DNA of 64,000 nt from Ustilaginoidea virens (GCF_000687475.1 NC_057319.1:5446001-5510000); one strand, 5' to 3'. Counted from the stretch's first letter, positions 1-12,429 are shown. The notes: generated from the letters alone by a model not told the origin. A program made the numbers and translations.

Positions 1-2848
1 AGCATTACTAATATTAATACTATACTGGATGACCTGGAAAGCATCCCTAACCCTACTAACCTTACTAGCATTATTAATATTAATGCTATACCGGATGACC
101 TGGAAAGCATGCCGGACCCTACTAATTTTATTAGTATTACTAATGCTACCCCGGATGATATTACTAATACTAATGCCACCGTGGATTACCTTCCTAAGTC
201 AGAAGGTACTATACTACAGTCCCCGGCTACTGCAAAGGATGACCTTATAGATATCCTTACTAGCCTTACTCCTGCCGACCTTGCTGGCCCTACTGGCTCT
301 ACTGGCCCTACTAGCCCTGCTATACCTGCTAGCCCTACCAACCCTACTAGCCCTACCGACTTATTCCCTAATCAGGATTTATACCACCTAATATAGGATT
401 CCTACTATACAGCTAAGCGTAAGCTAGCTAAAAAGGCCCCTAATGGTACGCCTAATAGCTGGAAGGATGTGCTACGAAGCCCTAAAAAAGACCTTTAGAT
501 AAAGGCACTATTTAAGGAATTTAAGCAGCTGTTGCAAAATGGTGATTCGGAACACTGTTGGAAATGTACTGGATACCGACAGTGGCGTACAAGGTGTTGC
601 AGAATAAAACAAAGAGCTGGTTAAAGATTTAAAGCGCACAAGAGGTTGACCAGAGCAAAGATGTCAGGGAAATCTGATTCTAATTGTTGGTGACTATTCT
701 AGCTAGAAAGAGGGAATTTTGGGCATATTTCTACCATCTTGAAAAAGTGGTTGAAAATAATGAAAAACCGCAAAAATAGCGAAAAACCCGACGAAAAGTC
801 GGTCTGCCTAACCGTGCCCAGTCTGTGCCCAATATCCTACCCAGTGCACACCCAACCAAGCCCAGTGGCTTATAGCGGTGTGCCGGATGCCTTATAACAG
901 CCTGCCGTACGGGCCGGAAGCCCTATATCGGTGTGCCGTACGGGCCGGAAGCCCTATACCGGTGTGCCGTAAAGGCGCGGTGTAGCGGGTGACTGTATGT
1001 AGAAGGCCGAAAGTGCTGATTTGCCCATTTGGTAATCCCGTAGAAATGCGCCGCCTGTTGTGGGCCCTGTGGCCCGCTGTGACCGGCCGCTGTGGCCGGC
1101 TGTGGGGCGCTGTGCCGGTGCCGTGACCGGCGCTGTGGCCCACTGTAATCGGCGTTGTGGGGCGCTGTGCCCCACCATAGCGCCTGGTATAGCCACCGCG
1201 ATATCTCAACGCAGAGACGTCGTATGGTGGCGAGACCAGTACCAAAATACAGCTAAAAAGGCGCTGATTTCAACAGCAGCTTTTAGATACTAAAGTCTTC
1301 TAATTTATTCTTAAGTCTAGCATTCCTATTAATAGGAAAATTATATGCAATAGGCCTATTTTTCGGGTTAAAAAGGATGCTAATAATCAGCCTATAAAAT
1401 ATAAGGCTAGATTAGTAGTAAAGGGCTTTATATAAGTCGAAGGAAAGGACTTTCAGCATACCTATGCTTCTACCTCTATTCCACCTACCTAGAGGGTTAT
1501 ACTGGCCTTAGCTGCTAATAATAACTGGGAAATAGAGCAAATCGACTTTATAGGCGCCTTTCTAAATAGCGAGCTTTCTAAGACCATTTATATAGATATT
1601 CCTAACGGATTTCTTAAATTTATAGAGAGGTTACTACTAACTAATAGCGATAGCAAGCTTTAGTCTAATATTCAACAACAACGGCTACTAATTTTACTTA
1701 AAGAAGCCGGCTTTAATCCCTCTATTAAGCAAGCTATTTTACTAAAAAAGGCCCTATACGGGCTAAAATAAGCACCCCGCGAATAGCAACACCGGCTAAA
1801 AGACCTGATTTCTAGTAAAGGCTTCTTACCTTTAGCTTCTAATGCTGCCGTCTTTTATAATAAGCAAACCAGCACCTTTATCATTACTTATATTAACAAT
1901 TGCTTATTAGTTAGTCCAAATATAACTTATATTAACCAGCTAAAAAGGAAATTTCATAAGGTCTATACTATAGAAGACCATAGTCCGGCTTCCTTCTTCC
2001 TAGGCGTATAAATTATACGAAATAAAAAAGAAGGTCTATTATGGCTATACCAAGCCCAATTTATAGTAGAGGTCTTAGCTAAATTCGGCCTATAGGATAC
2101 TAAACCTCAACTTATTCCACTTCAACTAGGCATTCTAAATAAATCTAGTGGAAAAGACCTTAGCCCTACTAATCAGAGCCTTTATCAGAGCCTTACTGGC
2201 ACTATAATATAGCTTATGATAATGACTAGGCCCGACCTAGCATTTCCTACCCAATACCTTTCTCGGTTTATATCGAAAGCAACTAATGTGCATCTAAATG
2301 CTGCAAAAGGCAGCTTTAGTTACCTTAAAGGCACTAAGAACCTTACTATTTGCTTTACTAAAAGCAACCAACAGCCTATTATAACCGCTTATTCTAATAG
2401 CGATTTTGCTGGCTATAAAGAAACCTCTAAATTTACTAGAGGCTTCCTTACTACTATTAATAGTGGTCCTATTAGCTGGCGTTCTAAGCGAGCCTCTTTA
2501 GTAGTGCTATCTACATTAGAAGCTGAATCTAATGTATTACTTAAGACTATCCATGAGGTATAGTGGCTTTCTAACCTTTATAAGGAGCTAGAAATCGATA
2601 TTTTACGCCTTATACCGCTATACTGCGATAACCAGGGCTCCATTTTAAATTCTAACGATCCTAATCAGCATGCTCGCACTAAGCATATACTATTAAAATT
2701 CCGGTATATTAGGGAGTAAGCCCAGCTGGGCTTAGTGAAAATTACCTACTTACCAACTAATAGTATGCCTACTGACGGTCTTACGAAGCCACTACCGGGC
2801 CCTAAATTTATTAGGTTCCACGAGTTACTAGGTCTTAAGGCCTGCTAA
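1..2848 (+). pseudogene. Copia-A copy 1 pol pseudogene (linker, RT, RNase H)
   Basis: This is the C-terminal part of a gag-pol polyprotein. Positions 1-396 encode the low-complexity linker between integrase and RT: about three units of a 22-residue repeat (DDLES-P-PTN-TSI-type), then Gly/Ser-Pro-Thr repeats. After the LTR-C insertion the frame continues with RT at about 1310-2100 (VKKDANNQPIKYKAR-like start; the YVDD region reads YINN near 1890-1905, so both catalytic Asp are Asn). RNase H follows at about 2380-2780, and the natural stop is at 2846-2848. Many in-frame TAG codons stand where the 54-61 kb copy has CAG or TGG. The longest open piece is 2216-2563. It cannot encode a working enzyme. 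Confidence 0.9.
530..1275 (+). mobile_element. LTR-C insertion (probable solo LTR), 746 bp
   Basis: The insertion begins TGTTGCAAAATGG, ends GATTTCAACA and is flanked by a perfect 5-bp duplication GCAGC (525-529 and 1276-1280). Removing it restores the Copia-A pol sequence. TG..CA ends, 5-bp duplication and no coding content fit a solo LTR of an unseen LTR retrotransposon. A second copy, inverted and shorter (704 bp), is at 22861-23564. The interior is GC- and CpG-rich with a roughly 31-bp tandem unit near 900-975 and CGCTGTG-type repeats near 1065-1170. Unlike its host it shows little CpA-to-TpA damage. ORFs across it are by-products of the repeats. Confidence 0.85.
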
Positions 2849-2928
2849 CTTATACTACTTTTACTAAGGTTTTTCCTATATTTTTCCTTAGCACTTTTTA
2901 CTGCATTTTCTGTCCCTATCCTTTACAC

Positions 2929-2964
2929 GATTAGCTTACTACTACAGTAGCTAATCAGAAGGGG
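2929..2964 (+). promoter_or_regulatory. Palindrome plus polypurine tract, Copia-A copy 1
   Basis: A 28-nt imperfect palindrome (GATTAGCTT...GTAGCTAATC) runs directly into a purine tract AGAAGGGG, which abuts the 3' LTR. The tract is the expected primer for plus-strand DNA synthesis. The palindrome is kept in all four Copia-A copies; its role is not known. Confidence 0.7.
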
Positions 2965-3735
2965 TATTAAAATCCTATAGTAGCCTACTAGGCTGCTGGC
3001 CTAATGCCCTACTGGCCTACTAACTTTCTGGCCCTTATACCGCCTCTTGGACTTATAGTAGTCTTACCTTAGGCCTTTGCCTTTTACCTTAAGGATTTTC
3101 AGTGGATTATTTACTGTATATCAAGTAAGGTAGGCCTTATTAAAAAGGTGTGGCATTACTAAATTAGCGTAGTGCCTTACTAGCGTGGTGGCGGCCTACT
3201 AGCGTGGTGGCTGCCTACTAGCATGGTAGCTAGTCTACTAGTGTAGTGGTTAGTCACTAGCGTGGTGGTTAGTCACTAGCTTGGTGGCTAGTCACTAGCG
3301 TGGTGGTTGGTTACTAGTGCGGTGGTTGGGGTGGTTGGAAAGGCCGGATATAGCGGGGTTGCTAACGTATCATATACGTGGCATAGCGAGCATTACAGGG
3401 AGCTTTCTTACTGGCTACCCTAGATGCCTGGGCCCACCCCTTCTTCGTATATATATAGGATAGCTTTCCCCCTTCTTTCTAGATAGTAGAAGGGTAGCAT
3501 AATCGAGTCTGTTAATGCACTATATGCCTCTTAACTTCCACCTTCCCTGCGTTTCTAATTATCTTATATTTGCCTTGCCTTTACACTTGCCCTGCTTTAT
3601 AGCACTTGTATAGTCTTAGGACTTAATGAAGAATCTAGTATTTATACTAAGATTAAGTCACAGGTCGCAGACAGTCTTGTGCCATCTAGCTAGCTAGTAA
3701 GGCTTTACTTTATAGTGACCTTGAGAATTGCAATA
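2965..3735 (+). repeat. Copia-A 3' LTR, copy 1 (771 bp)
   Basis: It starts TATTAAAATCC (TG changed to TA; other copies start TGTTAAAATCC) and ends GAATTGCAATA. Near 3170-3330 is an array of about 19-bp units of the type CACTAGCGTGGTGGCTAGT. A TATATATA motif lies near 3450. This is the long LTR subtype. Confidence 0.9.
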
Positions 3736-4275
3736 CTTACTATTATCAAGGCTATTATTCCTAGTAGTAAGTTTACGGCCTTACTATTATCGTGAGGATC
3801 GTCCCTACTAATAGAGTTACGCTATTGAAAGTTCCCAACTCGTTTATATTAGGTCCGCACAGTAAATCGTCCGGTATTAATAGGTATTTAGGTCCCCCCC
3901 CGTTTGCTATTACGTTAGATTTATCGCTATATCGTCTAGAGGATTAGTGGATAGGAGTATACCTATCGGCTGGGACCCTTTTATAACCCTATTAGGTCTA
4001 TCCTAAGCGTCTACTAGAGACCCTAGAAATACTAGGCATAGAGGAGGTTCTTAGCCAGAAATACTATTGCGGCTGCTACAGTCTATACCCTCTTTAGGAT
4101 AATCGCATATTTCCCCCCCTAGCTTTAAGCTTATTATTATTTCTAACAATAATAAGAGTTCGGTAGAGTCCCTATCGCCTAATATAGGGGCCCTATCGTC
4201 CTCCTTACGTTTTTAAGGTCCTCCCGCCCCCTTTTATATAAGAGTCCTATTATCGCCTCTTTATATGCTATTATC
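3736..4275. other. AT-rich mutated sequence, unassigned
   Basis: This sequence lies between the 3' LTR of Copia-A copy 1 and a solo LTR. It is TpA-rich with no open frame and no domain I can recognise. It continues across the solo LTR at 5049, as the TTATC target duplication shows, so it belongs to one older, RIP-damaged repeat of unknown class. Confidence 0.5.
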
Positions 4276-5048
4276 TATTGCAATTCTAAAGGTCACTATA
4301 AAGCAAAGCCTTACTAGCTAGCTAGATGGCATAAGACTGTCTGCGACCTGTGAACTAATCTTAGTATAATACTAGATTTTTCACTAAGTCCTAAGACTAT
4401 ACAAGTGCTATAAAGCAAGGCAAGTGTAAAGGCAAAGCAAATATAAGATAACTAGAAACGCAGGGAAGGTAGGAGTTAAGAGGCATATAGTGCATTAATA
4501 GACTCGATTGTGCTACCCTTCTACTATCTAGAAAGAAGGGGGAAAGCTATCCTATATATACACAAAGGAGGGGTAGGCCCAGGCATCTAAGGTAGCCAGT
4601 AAGAAAGCTCCTTATAATGCTCGCTTTGCCATATATATAATACGTCAGCAGCCCCACTATATTGGGCCTTTTCAACCACCCTAACCACCGTACTAGTAAC
4701 TAGTCACCGCACTAGTAACTAGCCACCACGCTAGTGACTAACCACTATACTAGTAGACTAGCCACCACGCTAGTAGGCTACCACGCTAATTTAGCAATGC
4801 CACACCACGCTAGTAGGCCGCCACTATGCTAGTAGGCAACCACGCTAATTTAGCAATGCCACACCTTTTTCAACAAGGCCTACCTTACTCGATATACAGT
4901 AAATAATCCACTGAAAATCCTTAAGGTAAAAGGCAAAGGCCTAAGGTAATACTACCATAAGTCCAAGAGGCGGTATAAGGGCCAGAAGGTTAGTAGGCCA
5001 GTAGGGCATAAGGCCAGCAGCCTAGTAGGCTACTATAGGATTTTAACA
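4276..5048 (-). repeat. Solo Copia-A LTR, inverted (773 bp)
   Basis: Read on the minus strand it starts TGTTAAAATCC and ends GAATTGCAATA. It is flanked by a perfect 5-bp duplication TTATC (4271-4275 and 5049-5053). With no internal sequence it is a solo LTR left by LTR-LTR recombination. It carries the same sub-repeat array as the other LTRs. Confidence 0.92.
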
Positions 5049-6400
5049 TTATCGATAGGGGTAATACTAATAAAAGCTTCTTTTTTAATAGCTATTACCC
5101 TAAAAACCCTATTAGGAGCACCTTTAGCTCCTTCTTCGTTAGTTATTATGCCCTAGATACCTTCGCATACTAGGAAAATACTGCCTTTACCTATTACTGG
5201 ATTATTATATTAGTAATTATAAAAGAAACGCACTATAGGAGAGTTCTTCATCTAAGGGGATTCCAAGGGATTAAATGCTAATAATATTGAGGAGGTCGAG
5301 TGTATTTATATCGCCTATATATAGTATACTATAGATACTGGAAAATATATTGTCTATATATAAGCCGGTCGCTCCTAGGCTTATATTTAATACCATTAGA
5401 AATATAAGATATATATCTAGTGCGAGTATATAATATCGATAAATCCCTAATTGCAGCAGGTAATAAAGTGTATTATCTATATAGTGCAAAAGAAATAAAG
5501 TATTGAGGAAGCCGCCTATCCGAAAGTAGGAGATATCCTAGGCCGAAAGGCCTATCTTTACCTTAAGTTTAATATACTATATCGTTAATAGGATAAACTA
5601 TAGGCTATAGCGCAAGAGTATACTATAATAGCCCTTTCTATATATACCCCGGCTGTTAATATTAGTAGGTCGACTCCTACTGCTCTTATAATAATTATTA
5701 TTCTTTCTGCCTTAGCTATTAGGTCCCAATAGGCTGGCGGCAACTCTATAGCGCCTATTATATAACTACTCGCGGAGTAATAATAAGATATATAGATTAT
5801 AGTAGAGGCGATAACTAGTTTCGTATATTAGGTCGCCCCCGCTATACCTACGCCTTATACTCTGCCTACTTTCCCTTAATTAGCATTCCTACCCTATACT
5901 AAAATAGCCTTGCCTTAGGCCCTTATACCGATAACCGCGCTATAAGCTAAGGCCGGTCTTATTATTATTAGCCTAGCATTATAAATATATCCCTCTAGAT
6001 CTATTACACCCTATTATAGGTACCTAAGCTATACTCTTCCTAATTAGTATCTACTAATTATACTACTAATGCTACTACCGCTTTTCCTGCCCTATTATCC
6101 TATAGTCCCCCCCCTTCCCCTATATGCCCCCCCACCGAATCCTATAGAGGGGCAAGGGAATGCCGATAAAGGTAAGGGTAATAGGGGGAGTAGGAATTAA
6201 TAAATATAGGGATAGGCCGGAGTTACTAAAAAACGAAAGATAAATGCTAAAACTTACTAGATTGCTTTATTAGAAAAGAAAAAGATTAGTTTTTTTTTTT
6301 TTTTATATTATTAGACGATATTAAGGTTATAGGTCTAAAATCCGATCTTAAGGCTATATAGGTCTATTATGCATCTAAATATCCCCCTATTTAGCCTTAA
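5049..6400. other. AT-rich decayed repeat, unassigned
   Basis: There is heavy CpA-to-TpA damage and no recognisable domain. A C/T-rich stretch at about 6103-6130 and a T16 run at about 6291-6306 are the only landmarks. It may be the 3' end of Gypsy G1 or a separate element; I cannot place the boundary. Confidence 0.4.
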
Positions 6401-8059
6401 ATGCCTCTTATACTATTATCTCTAAGAAGTTCTTTAGGGGTTTTTATATAGGTAAGTTATATCCTTTCTATTTTATAAATATATTATAATTCTGCCCCCA
6501 ATCTTAAGTATTCTTTATAGCTAAAATCTTTTCTACTTTATATTCTTTATATAGCCGATTAAAGTCTTAAGTTAGTATAAATAAGGGATTAGGTTATATA
6601 TTAATTACCTTTTAGCTTAGTAGTAGGTCGGAAGCCGCTTATTCAACTAAATTAATATAGAAAATTAGGTAAATACCCTATAGGATATTAAATCGAATAT
6701 TAAGTAGAGATAGTATAGCTATAATTATATACTTTGCCGAGACCTAGTCAAGCTTCTTATAAGGCTAGTTTATTTTAATATTGCGTAAGGTAAGCTATAC
6801 CTAATCCCTAATTTAAAAATATTCTGCCGGATAGCGCGAATAGTTAATTGCATCCTACTGCTGCTACTATATAAAGGCGATAGCAGCCTAGGCTACTTTT
6901 TATCCCTTATAGAGTATAGCTAAAAATAGGGCGGCCTACCCTTTCGGGGTTATTAAACTTAGTATTAAATCCGGAGGCGATATAACTATTAAAATATTAA
7001 ATCTATTAAGGAGCCAATTAGGATTAAAACCGGTTACTAATAATATCCGGTTATTTAACGCTAATTAGTATACCGTAAGGTGTTTTAGCTAATTATATTA
7101 GTTAAAGGAGACTATAATATATAAGATAGCCTAAACCTTTTAGTTTATCTATTCTATACTACTATTAGTCTAGGGGTGATATATAGTCGAGAGGAGTTAT
7201 TCGGTCCTAACTAAATTATAAAGTATAGTCTAAAATTATCCTATCTAGTTAGATCCTTAGTCGCTAATAATTTCTTTAGGGAACCTATAGAAATGCTATT
7301 AATACTATTAGAACCGTTCTATATAATTTTCCGCTTTTATAAAGTATATTGCCCTAAGCTGGATATACTTCGATAGGCGATTAGTAATAACTATAAGGAA
7401 TCGCAGGTCGGATATATTATATATAAGAAGATCTATTATAAAGTCAATAGAAATCTATGACTAAAATTGGTCTAAGATAGGTAATAATTATAGTAGGCTT
7501 TAGCGCAATTATCGGCTCTTATATACCCTACGGTATTGGTAATTCTAGATATATCTTACTACCGCTAAAGATATATTATCGAAGTAGTAGTCTTAATATA
7601 ATAATTAGAATATAGTATTCTTCTTTAGATAGCCTATAGTAGGTAATTTATAGTATTGCTATATAACTATAGTAGTTAAGGGTTTAAAAGAAGGGAGCTA
7701 TATCCACCCCTAGTAGAGAAGCGTACTATAGGCATTTAAAATACAATTTATAATTTATTCCTTTATTAAAGCCTTAGTTAGAAAACGTCTTTTGCCTTTT
7801 GCTACTATTACCTAGTATACCCTATATATTTTATCCGCGGCTATAGCCTAATCCTAAAGTGCCTAAAGGTAAGAGTCAGCGAAAATACGCAAGCTATTAA
7901 GTAAGCTAAATCCTAAAGGTATAGCTATAGGAACCGGTTTAGTAGTTAAGTTTAGGTAGAATATTAAAATTGATAGCGGTTTTAAGATCTAGCTAATCCT
8001 TAGTATTATACTATTAGCTTCTTATTCCTATCGAGATAGAGTATTAAGGTATTAAGCTT

Positions 8060-10300
8060 ACAACCCCAGCCTATACTAAAGATAGAAATTAAAAAGTATT
8101 AGTATTTCGGCTTATTTAGCCTACTATTCTAATATCTTATAGGGTTAAATAAAGTATTTTAGATTCTTATAGTCTATAAGAATAGTAAATAGAAAAGCTA
8201 CTAATTAGAATTCTGCTAATTATACCTTAAAATAAAAGATAATAGTAAAAAGCTCTTTATTATGAATTATATAGTTCCGTTTAGTATCTATTAGGTATAC
8301 AGAATAGTATACGATAGGGTAAAAGACTTTATCCTCTTTAATTTAAGAGAGGCAGCTATTAAGAGTAGTACTAAAGCTATTTACTTTAAGAATCGTCTCT
8401 TTATTAGGGTCCTATTAAGCAAGAACTAAATATAAAATAAAATAATACTTAAGCGCTTAAAATACCTCTTCTTCTTTATTTAATTATTAGAAAGGAACCC
8501 CCTTTTTTATTAATATAATTAAGGATTTAGCGAGTTAGGAGAAATTAGGGATAAAATTGCAGTAAAAATTTATAAAATTAAAAAAGCTTTAGACCCCTTT
8601 TAGTTTTATAAGGGCTTTCTAGTTCTAAATTGCTTTAATCTTTTCGGGGTTTAGGCAGATCTCTTTTCCTACTATTATAATATAACCTAAATACTAGACC
8701 TTTATTACGGCAAAATTATACTTCTCTAAATCTAAGTTAAGATTAGCATTTTAAAGTCGTTAGAGTATATCCTTAATATATCCTATATAGTCCTCCTTTA
8801 ATCTTAAGGTATAAATAAGGATATTATTAAGGTATATAGTCGCAAACTCCCTAAGTATATTCCCTAAGGCCCTATTAATATATTATTAGAATATTACGAG
8901 GGCTTTAATAAGGATAAAAGGTATTATAAGCCACTCAAAAAGACTAAATCGTATATAAAATATAGTAAGGTATTTATCGCCTTCTGCAATATAGATTTTA
9001 TAAAATGCTATATATATATTAACTTTAGTAAACTACTTCGCTTAGGATAAAGATTATAGGGTCTTTTTAATTAGTAAAAGGGGGTATTAGTCTTAGGCTA
9101 TAACCTTATTTAGGGCTTAGTAATCTATATAAAAATGCTACCCTTTATTCCCTTTTTTAGCTAGGAGGACTAAAGCTACTACTAATAAGGAGCTTGCCTA
9201 AATCTATCCTTTATCTATAAGGTCGGTTACCTATCTCCAAACCTTAAGTAGCTAGTCCTATAGTATATTATATAATAGGCCCTAAGGTAGGTCTAGTATA
9301 CTTCTATTTAGGGCCTTCTTAAGCCGAATATAATAGTCTAATATATTCTAGTATAGAGGAAGGTTAGAGGCTTTTTCCTTATTAAATAGGTCGCTAAATT
9401 CCTATAACTCTAGGGGTAATACCTATGGCTTTTGCGGAGATAGTATAGGGTCTTAATACGGTAGAAGTATAATGCGGAAGATATATATTATCTCTTATAG
9501 GCTTATAGTAATAAAAGGGGTCGATTAGTCTTTAGAACGCTTTACCTACTAAAGTATACTATAAAAGACTAAACTAAAAATATTAACCGTAGCGGGGCTA
9601 GACTGCCATACTACTAATTTTTAAATAATAAGATTATCTACCGCTTTAATCTTTATCCGATATCGTTTTATTTATAATATTATATTGCGGTATTTTATCT
9701 AAAGGAGACCTAAGATAATATTATAGGTAAGGCCTAGGATTATATAAAGTATAACTATAGAAGGCTAGCCGTTAATATCGATATTTATACGAACAATATA
9801 TATAATAGAGGAAGTCGCTTCCTTATATTCCCTTAAATAGCTCTAAATCTCTACTACCATTCTAATTATCCTATATTATAATAGGCGGATAGGTTAAAGA
9901 CCTAACTATTACACTATTTTTTCGCTTATAGCGCTATAGTAATTATAACCCGAGTCGATTAAGGTATTAATAAAAGTATAAGATTTATATAATATCGGTA
10001 TTAAAAAGGGGTGCCTATTTATATATTCTATAATCTTTTTTATCTCTTTTATATAAAGTCCTTTTTATAATCGATTAGGGTTTTAAGTATATATTTTAAG
10101 CCCTTTTGCGAGATTAGGCTTAAGGGCTAGTCTTTTCCCTAAGAGTTATTATTATTATCGTCTTTAGCGGCCTAAGAGTCTACTATAGCTACCTTAACTA
10201 TTCCTAGTCTATAGGCCTTTTGCAAACGGTATTTTTATATATAGTAGGTAGAAGCATTATAATAAAGGTATAGATTTTTCTTCTATTGCTCGTTTAAAAC
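8060..10300 (-). pseudogene. Gypsy G1 gag(zinc knuckle)-protease-RT-RNase H pseudogene
   Basis: Conceptual reading of the minus strand shows Gypsy signatures despite stops. A CCHC knuckle at about 10226-10271 has its Cys and His codons turned to Tyr. A protease core LIDSG, followed by YNYYSAISEKIV, lies at about 9900-9965. RT contains FYIDYRALNKV at about 9125-9170 and a YLNNILIY box at about 8811-8835, where the family has YLDDILIY. RNase H contains NYIIHNKEL and IDYKNLKYF at about 8100-8276. Every altered catalytic residue is explained by C-to-T or G-to-A transitions. The domain order fixes the family as Ty3/Gypsy. Confidence 0.8.
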
Positions 10301-11139
10301 TTTTTATAAAACCTATTCGGCTATATATTACTTACTCTTTAAAGTAAGCTAGTTAATACCTATTATTTATATATTACCCTTTATATCCTAGTTATTATTT
10401 TATTAGTCGCAAGGAGGGCTAAGGTAGCGCCTAGATATTAGGCTAGTCTTAAGGTTAATAGCAATCTAACGGTAGTAGTCAACTACTAGGTAGTAGTTAT
10501 TATAGGTGACCCTAAGTCTAATAATCTTATCGGCTATCCTAGTATTTAATATAGAGCAGAGGTATTCGAGTTTTACTTCTTTAGGCTAGTTAATTCCTTT
10601 TATAAGCGCTAGCTTTTCTTTAAATTAAATAAAAAAGGCGGCAAAAGGTTCTTTAGGGCTTTAGCATAAGGAGTGCTTAAGTTTAGTAATTATATAGTCT
10701 TATCGATGCGGATCCTTAAAGAGATATTAAAGGTATTTAAAGAACTTTATTATATTATAATTATAGGCCTTACTATTCTCGAAAAAGGCTGCAATTTATA
10801 ATTAGACTATAGAAGATAGGTTCTAGAAGATAAATATCTACTATATCTTTTTATCCCTAATAAAGTCCTTATCGACCTCTAGCTTATATTGCATAAAGGT
10901 TTGCTAGGCTATAAATATTATCTTTTTGCCATTAAAAGGGTCTCCTATTAGGATCGGCTTACGCTTAAGTTAGGTATAAGCCGCATCGAGAGTAGTAGGG
11001 GGGATAGGTCCGCCCTATTATGTTATTAGGACCGGTTAGTATTCCAGTTAGGGTTTGCTTGCCTACTCTACAAAATAGGCCTATAAAGAGTTTATCTGCA
11101 ATTAAATCTATTGTATTCCCTTAGAAAGTTGCTGTATTT

Positions 11140-11524
11140 AGGTGTGTGTATTACGTTGGGGATGCTGCTGCCTTATGCTATCTGCCCCTGTCTTATTAGG
11201 CGTGCTTATTTCGATGTCGTATAATGCTTATATTATTGATTCTATAATATGGAGTTATAATAGTAAGGCTGAGAGAGTCTATTTAAATATAAAGAACTGA
11301 CCCTAGGGCGGCTATAAATAGGCGTTGATGATATATATTAAATAGACTAAAAAGGAAGGAGAAGGATCTAAATAGGAACCTTCTATCTAGTCTATTTATA
11401 TCCTAATCGTGATACGTATTAGAGTCCTAGTATAGTCCCGTGACTCTGTCTGTTGCCCTTCTTAGGCTAGACGCGGGCGCAGCCCGAGTCCTAGCCATAT
11501 TATAGCGCGGGCGTAGCCCGAGCC
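11140..11524 (-). repeat. Gypsy G1 LTR (5' LTR in element orientation), left edge approximate
   Basis: The minus strand begins TATCACGGGCTCGGGC, matching TGTCACGGGCTCGGGC of the G2 LTR at 27194. The outer part has GC-rich segments (near 11470-11524) in otherwise AT-rich DNA, and the inner part shares the AAATAGACT...AGTCTATTT inverted motif (11339-11398) with G2. The inner border is not sharply defined. Confidence 0.6.
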
Positions 11525-11539
11525 CGTGATATTCCTATC

Positions 11540-11800
11540 GATTTAAAAGCGTAAATCCTTAAAAAGGCACTTTAATGCTATAGTCTCCTTTACTACCTAC
11601 TATAAAGTAAGTAGTTTAGCTTTAATAGTTAATATTATTACTATAGGTTGACGCATTACTTTCTATATAATAGGTCCGCCGAAGAGTTTAATTATATATC
11701 TTTAGGAAGATCTCTAAATAGTAATATCATCTATATAAGAGGCATCGCTTAAGATTTATATAGACTATATCTTAGTACTACCTCTATAGTATAATATAAG
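11540..11800 (-). pseudogene. Copia RNase H fragment (Copia-D)
   Basis: The minus strand reads YIIKLFGGPII, then a damaged TEAELLAL-like box (TIKAKLLTL) and KETIALKCLF, which is the RNase H region of a Ty1/copia pol. It resembles the matching part of Copia-E at 52340-52500. It is probably the 3' end of the copia remnant at 12440-14660, separated from it by the insertion at 11813-12429. Stops and frameshifts are present. Confidence 0.65.
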
Positions 11801-11812
11801 GTGTTTAGTTAT

Positions 11813-12429
11813 TGTCAGAATGAAATTATTTATTGTTATTTTATTTTATTATTTTTGGATATCTATCGCCGATAATTCCTACGCATCGCCGCATCATCAG
11901 ATTGAAAAAGGTATTAAGTATTCAGTACTTATATTTATATGACGGCTGCTAGTAAAGTTGAGTACCCAGTACTTACACACATTCCCTTACGCGCAAATGT
12001 ATGATGCATCACAAATTGATCACACCACTTTATCGTCGCAAATCTCGATGCATTACAAATGCACATTTCGCCATATATCTATGATATCACAGTATGGTCA
12101 CGATATTTACGTCAGATTGATTTCACTAGGGATGTTCTATATTGGAATATTATGTATTTAAATCCCTAGATATTCCTACCCAAATAGTGGGAAGGAAGTA
12201 TGGATGTATGCATGCAAGCAAGTATGCAGAATTAATGCACATCAGATTGTCCCTACGCCTTAGTCTCGTATCTTATCTGTGCCGTTACTTTACCTTACTG
12301 CGATTTTACCATTCCACTGCCTTTATCCTTCGCATACTGCATTATCTTAGCAGACGAAAACGTTTCATAGTTATAGCGAGATATCTAATAGCTCGGTTAA
12401 TAGCTTTATAGTGCTTAGGGCTAGGGTTG
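11813..12429. other. Non-mutated AT-rich insertion, unclassified
   Basis: This segment of about 617 bp keeps CpA, TpG and CAG/CAA words that its neighbours have lost. It lies between two pieces of one decayed copia. GTTAT occurs at both edges (11808-11812 and 12430-12434), which may be a 5-bp target duplication, although the ends are not clearly TG..CA. Two small ORFs (11958-12161 and 12142-12411) show no family resemblance. It could be a solo LTR, a non-autonomous element or captured host DNA. Confidence 0.45.

Larger units (their letters stand above)
1..3735 (+). mobile_element. Copia-A copy 1, Ty1/copia LTR retrotransposon, 3' half
   Basis: This is the 3' part of a Ty1/copia element whose 5' half lies outside the window. 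It holds the integrase-RT linker, RT, RNase H, a palindrome, a polypurine tract (2957-2964) and the 3' LTR. It aligns base for base with the better preserved copy at 54359-61683. It is the most mutated Copia-A copy here, with in-frame TAG/TAA codons throughout RT and RNase H, and it is split by an LTR-C insertion at 530-1275. No target duplication can be checked because the 5' end is missing. The 3' flank begins CTTAC. Confidence 0.93.
6401..11524 (-). mobile_element. Gypsy-type retrotransposon remnant G1
   Basis: On the minus strand the order is LTR (right end, 11524), gag with zinc knuckle, protease, RT and RNase H, then sequence in the integrase position. This is the Ty3/Gypsy order (RT-RNase H before integrase). 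It is homologous along its length to G2 (15621-27194). The left boundary is a guess because no left LTR was found; the right boundary is the LTR end, GTGATA followed by TTCC. Stops are dense in every frame, so this is a fossil. Confidence 0.75.

Noticed and set aside
1060..1293. ORFs at 892-1293 and 22940-23182 as genes
   Set aside because: They lie within LTR-C and consist of its tandem GC-rich repeat; both strands are open in places.
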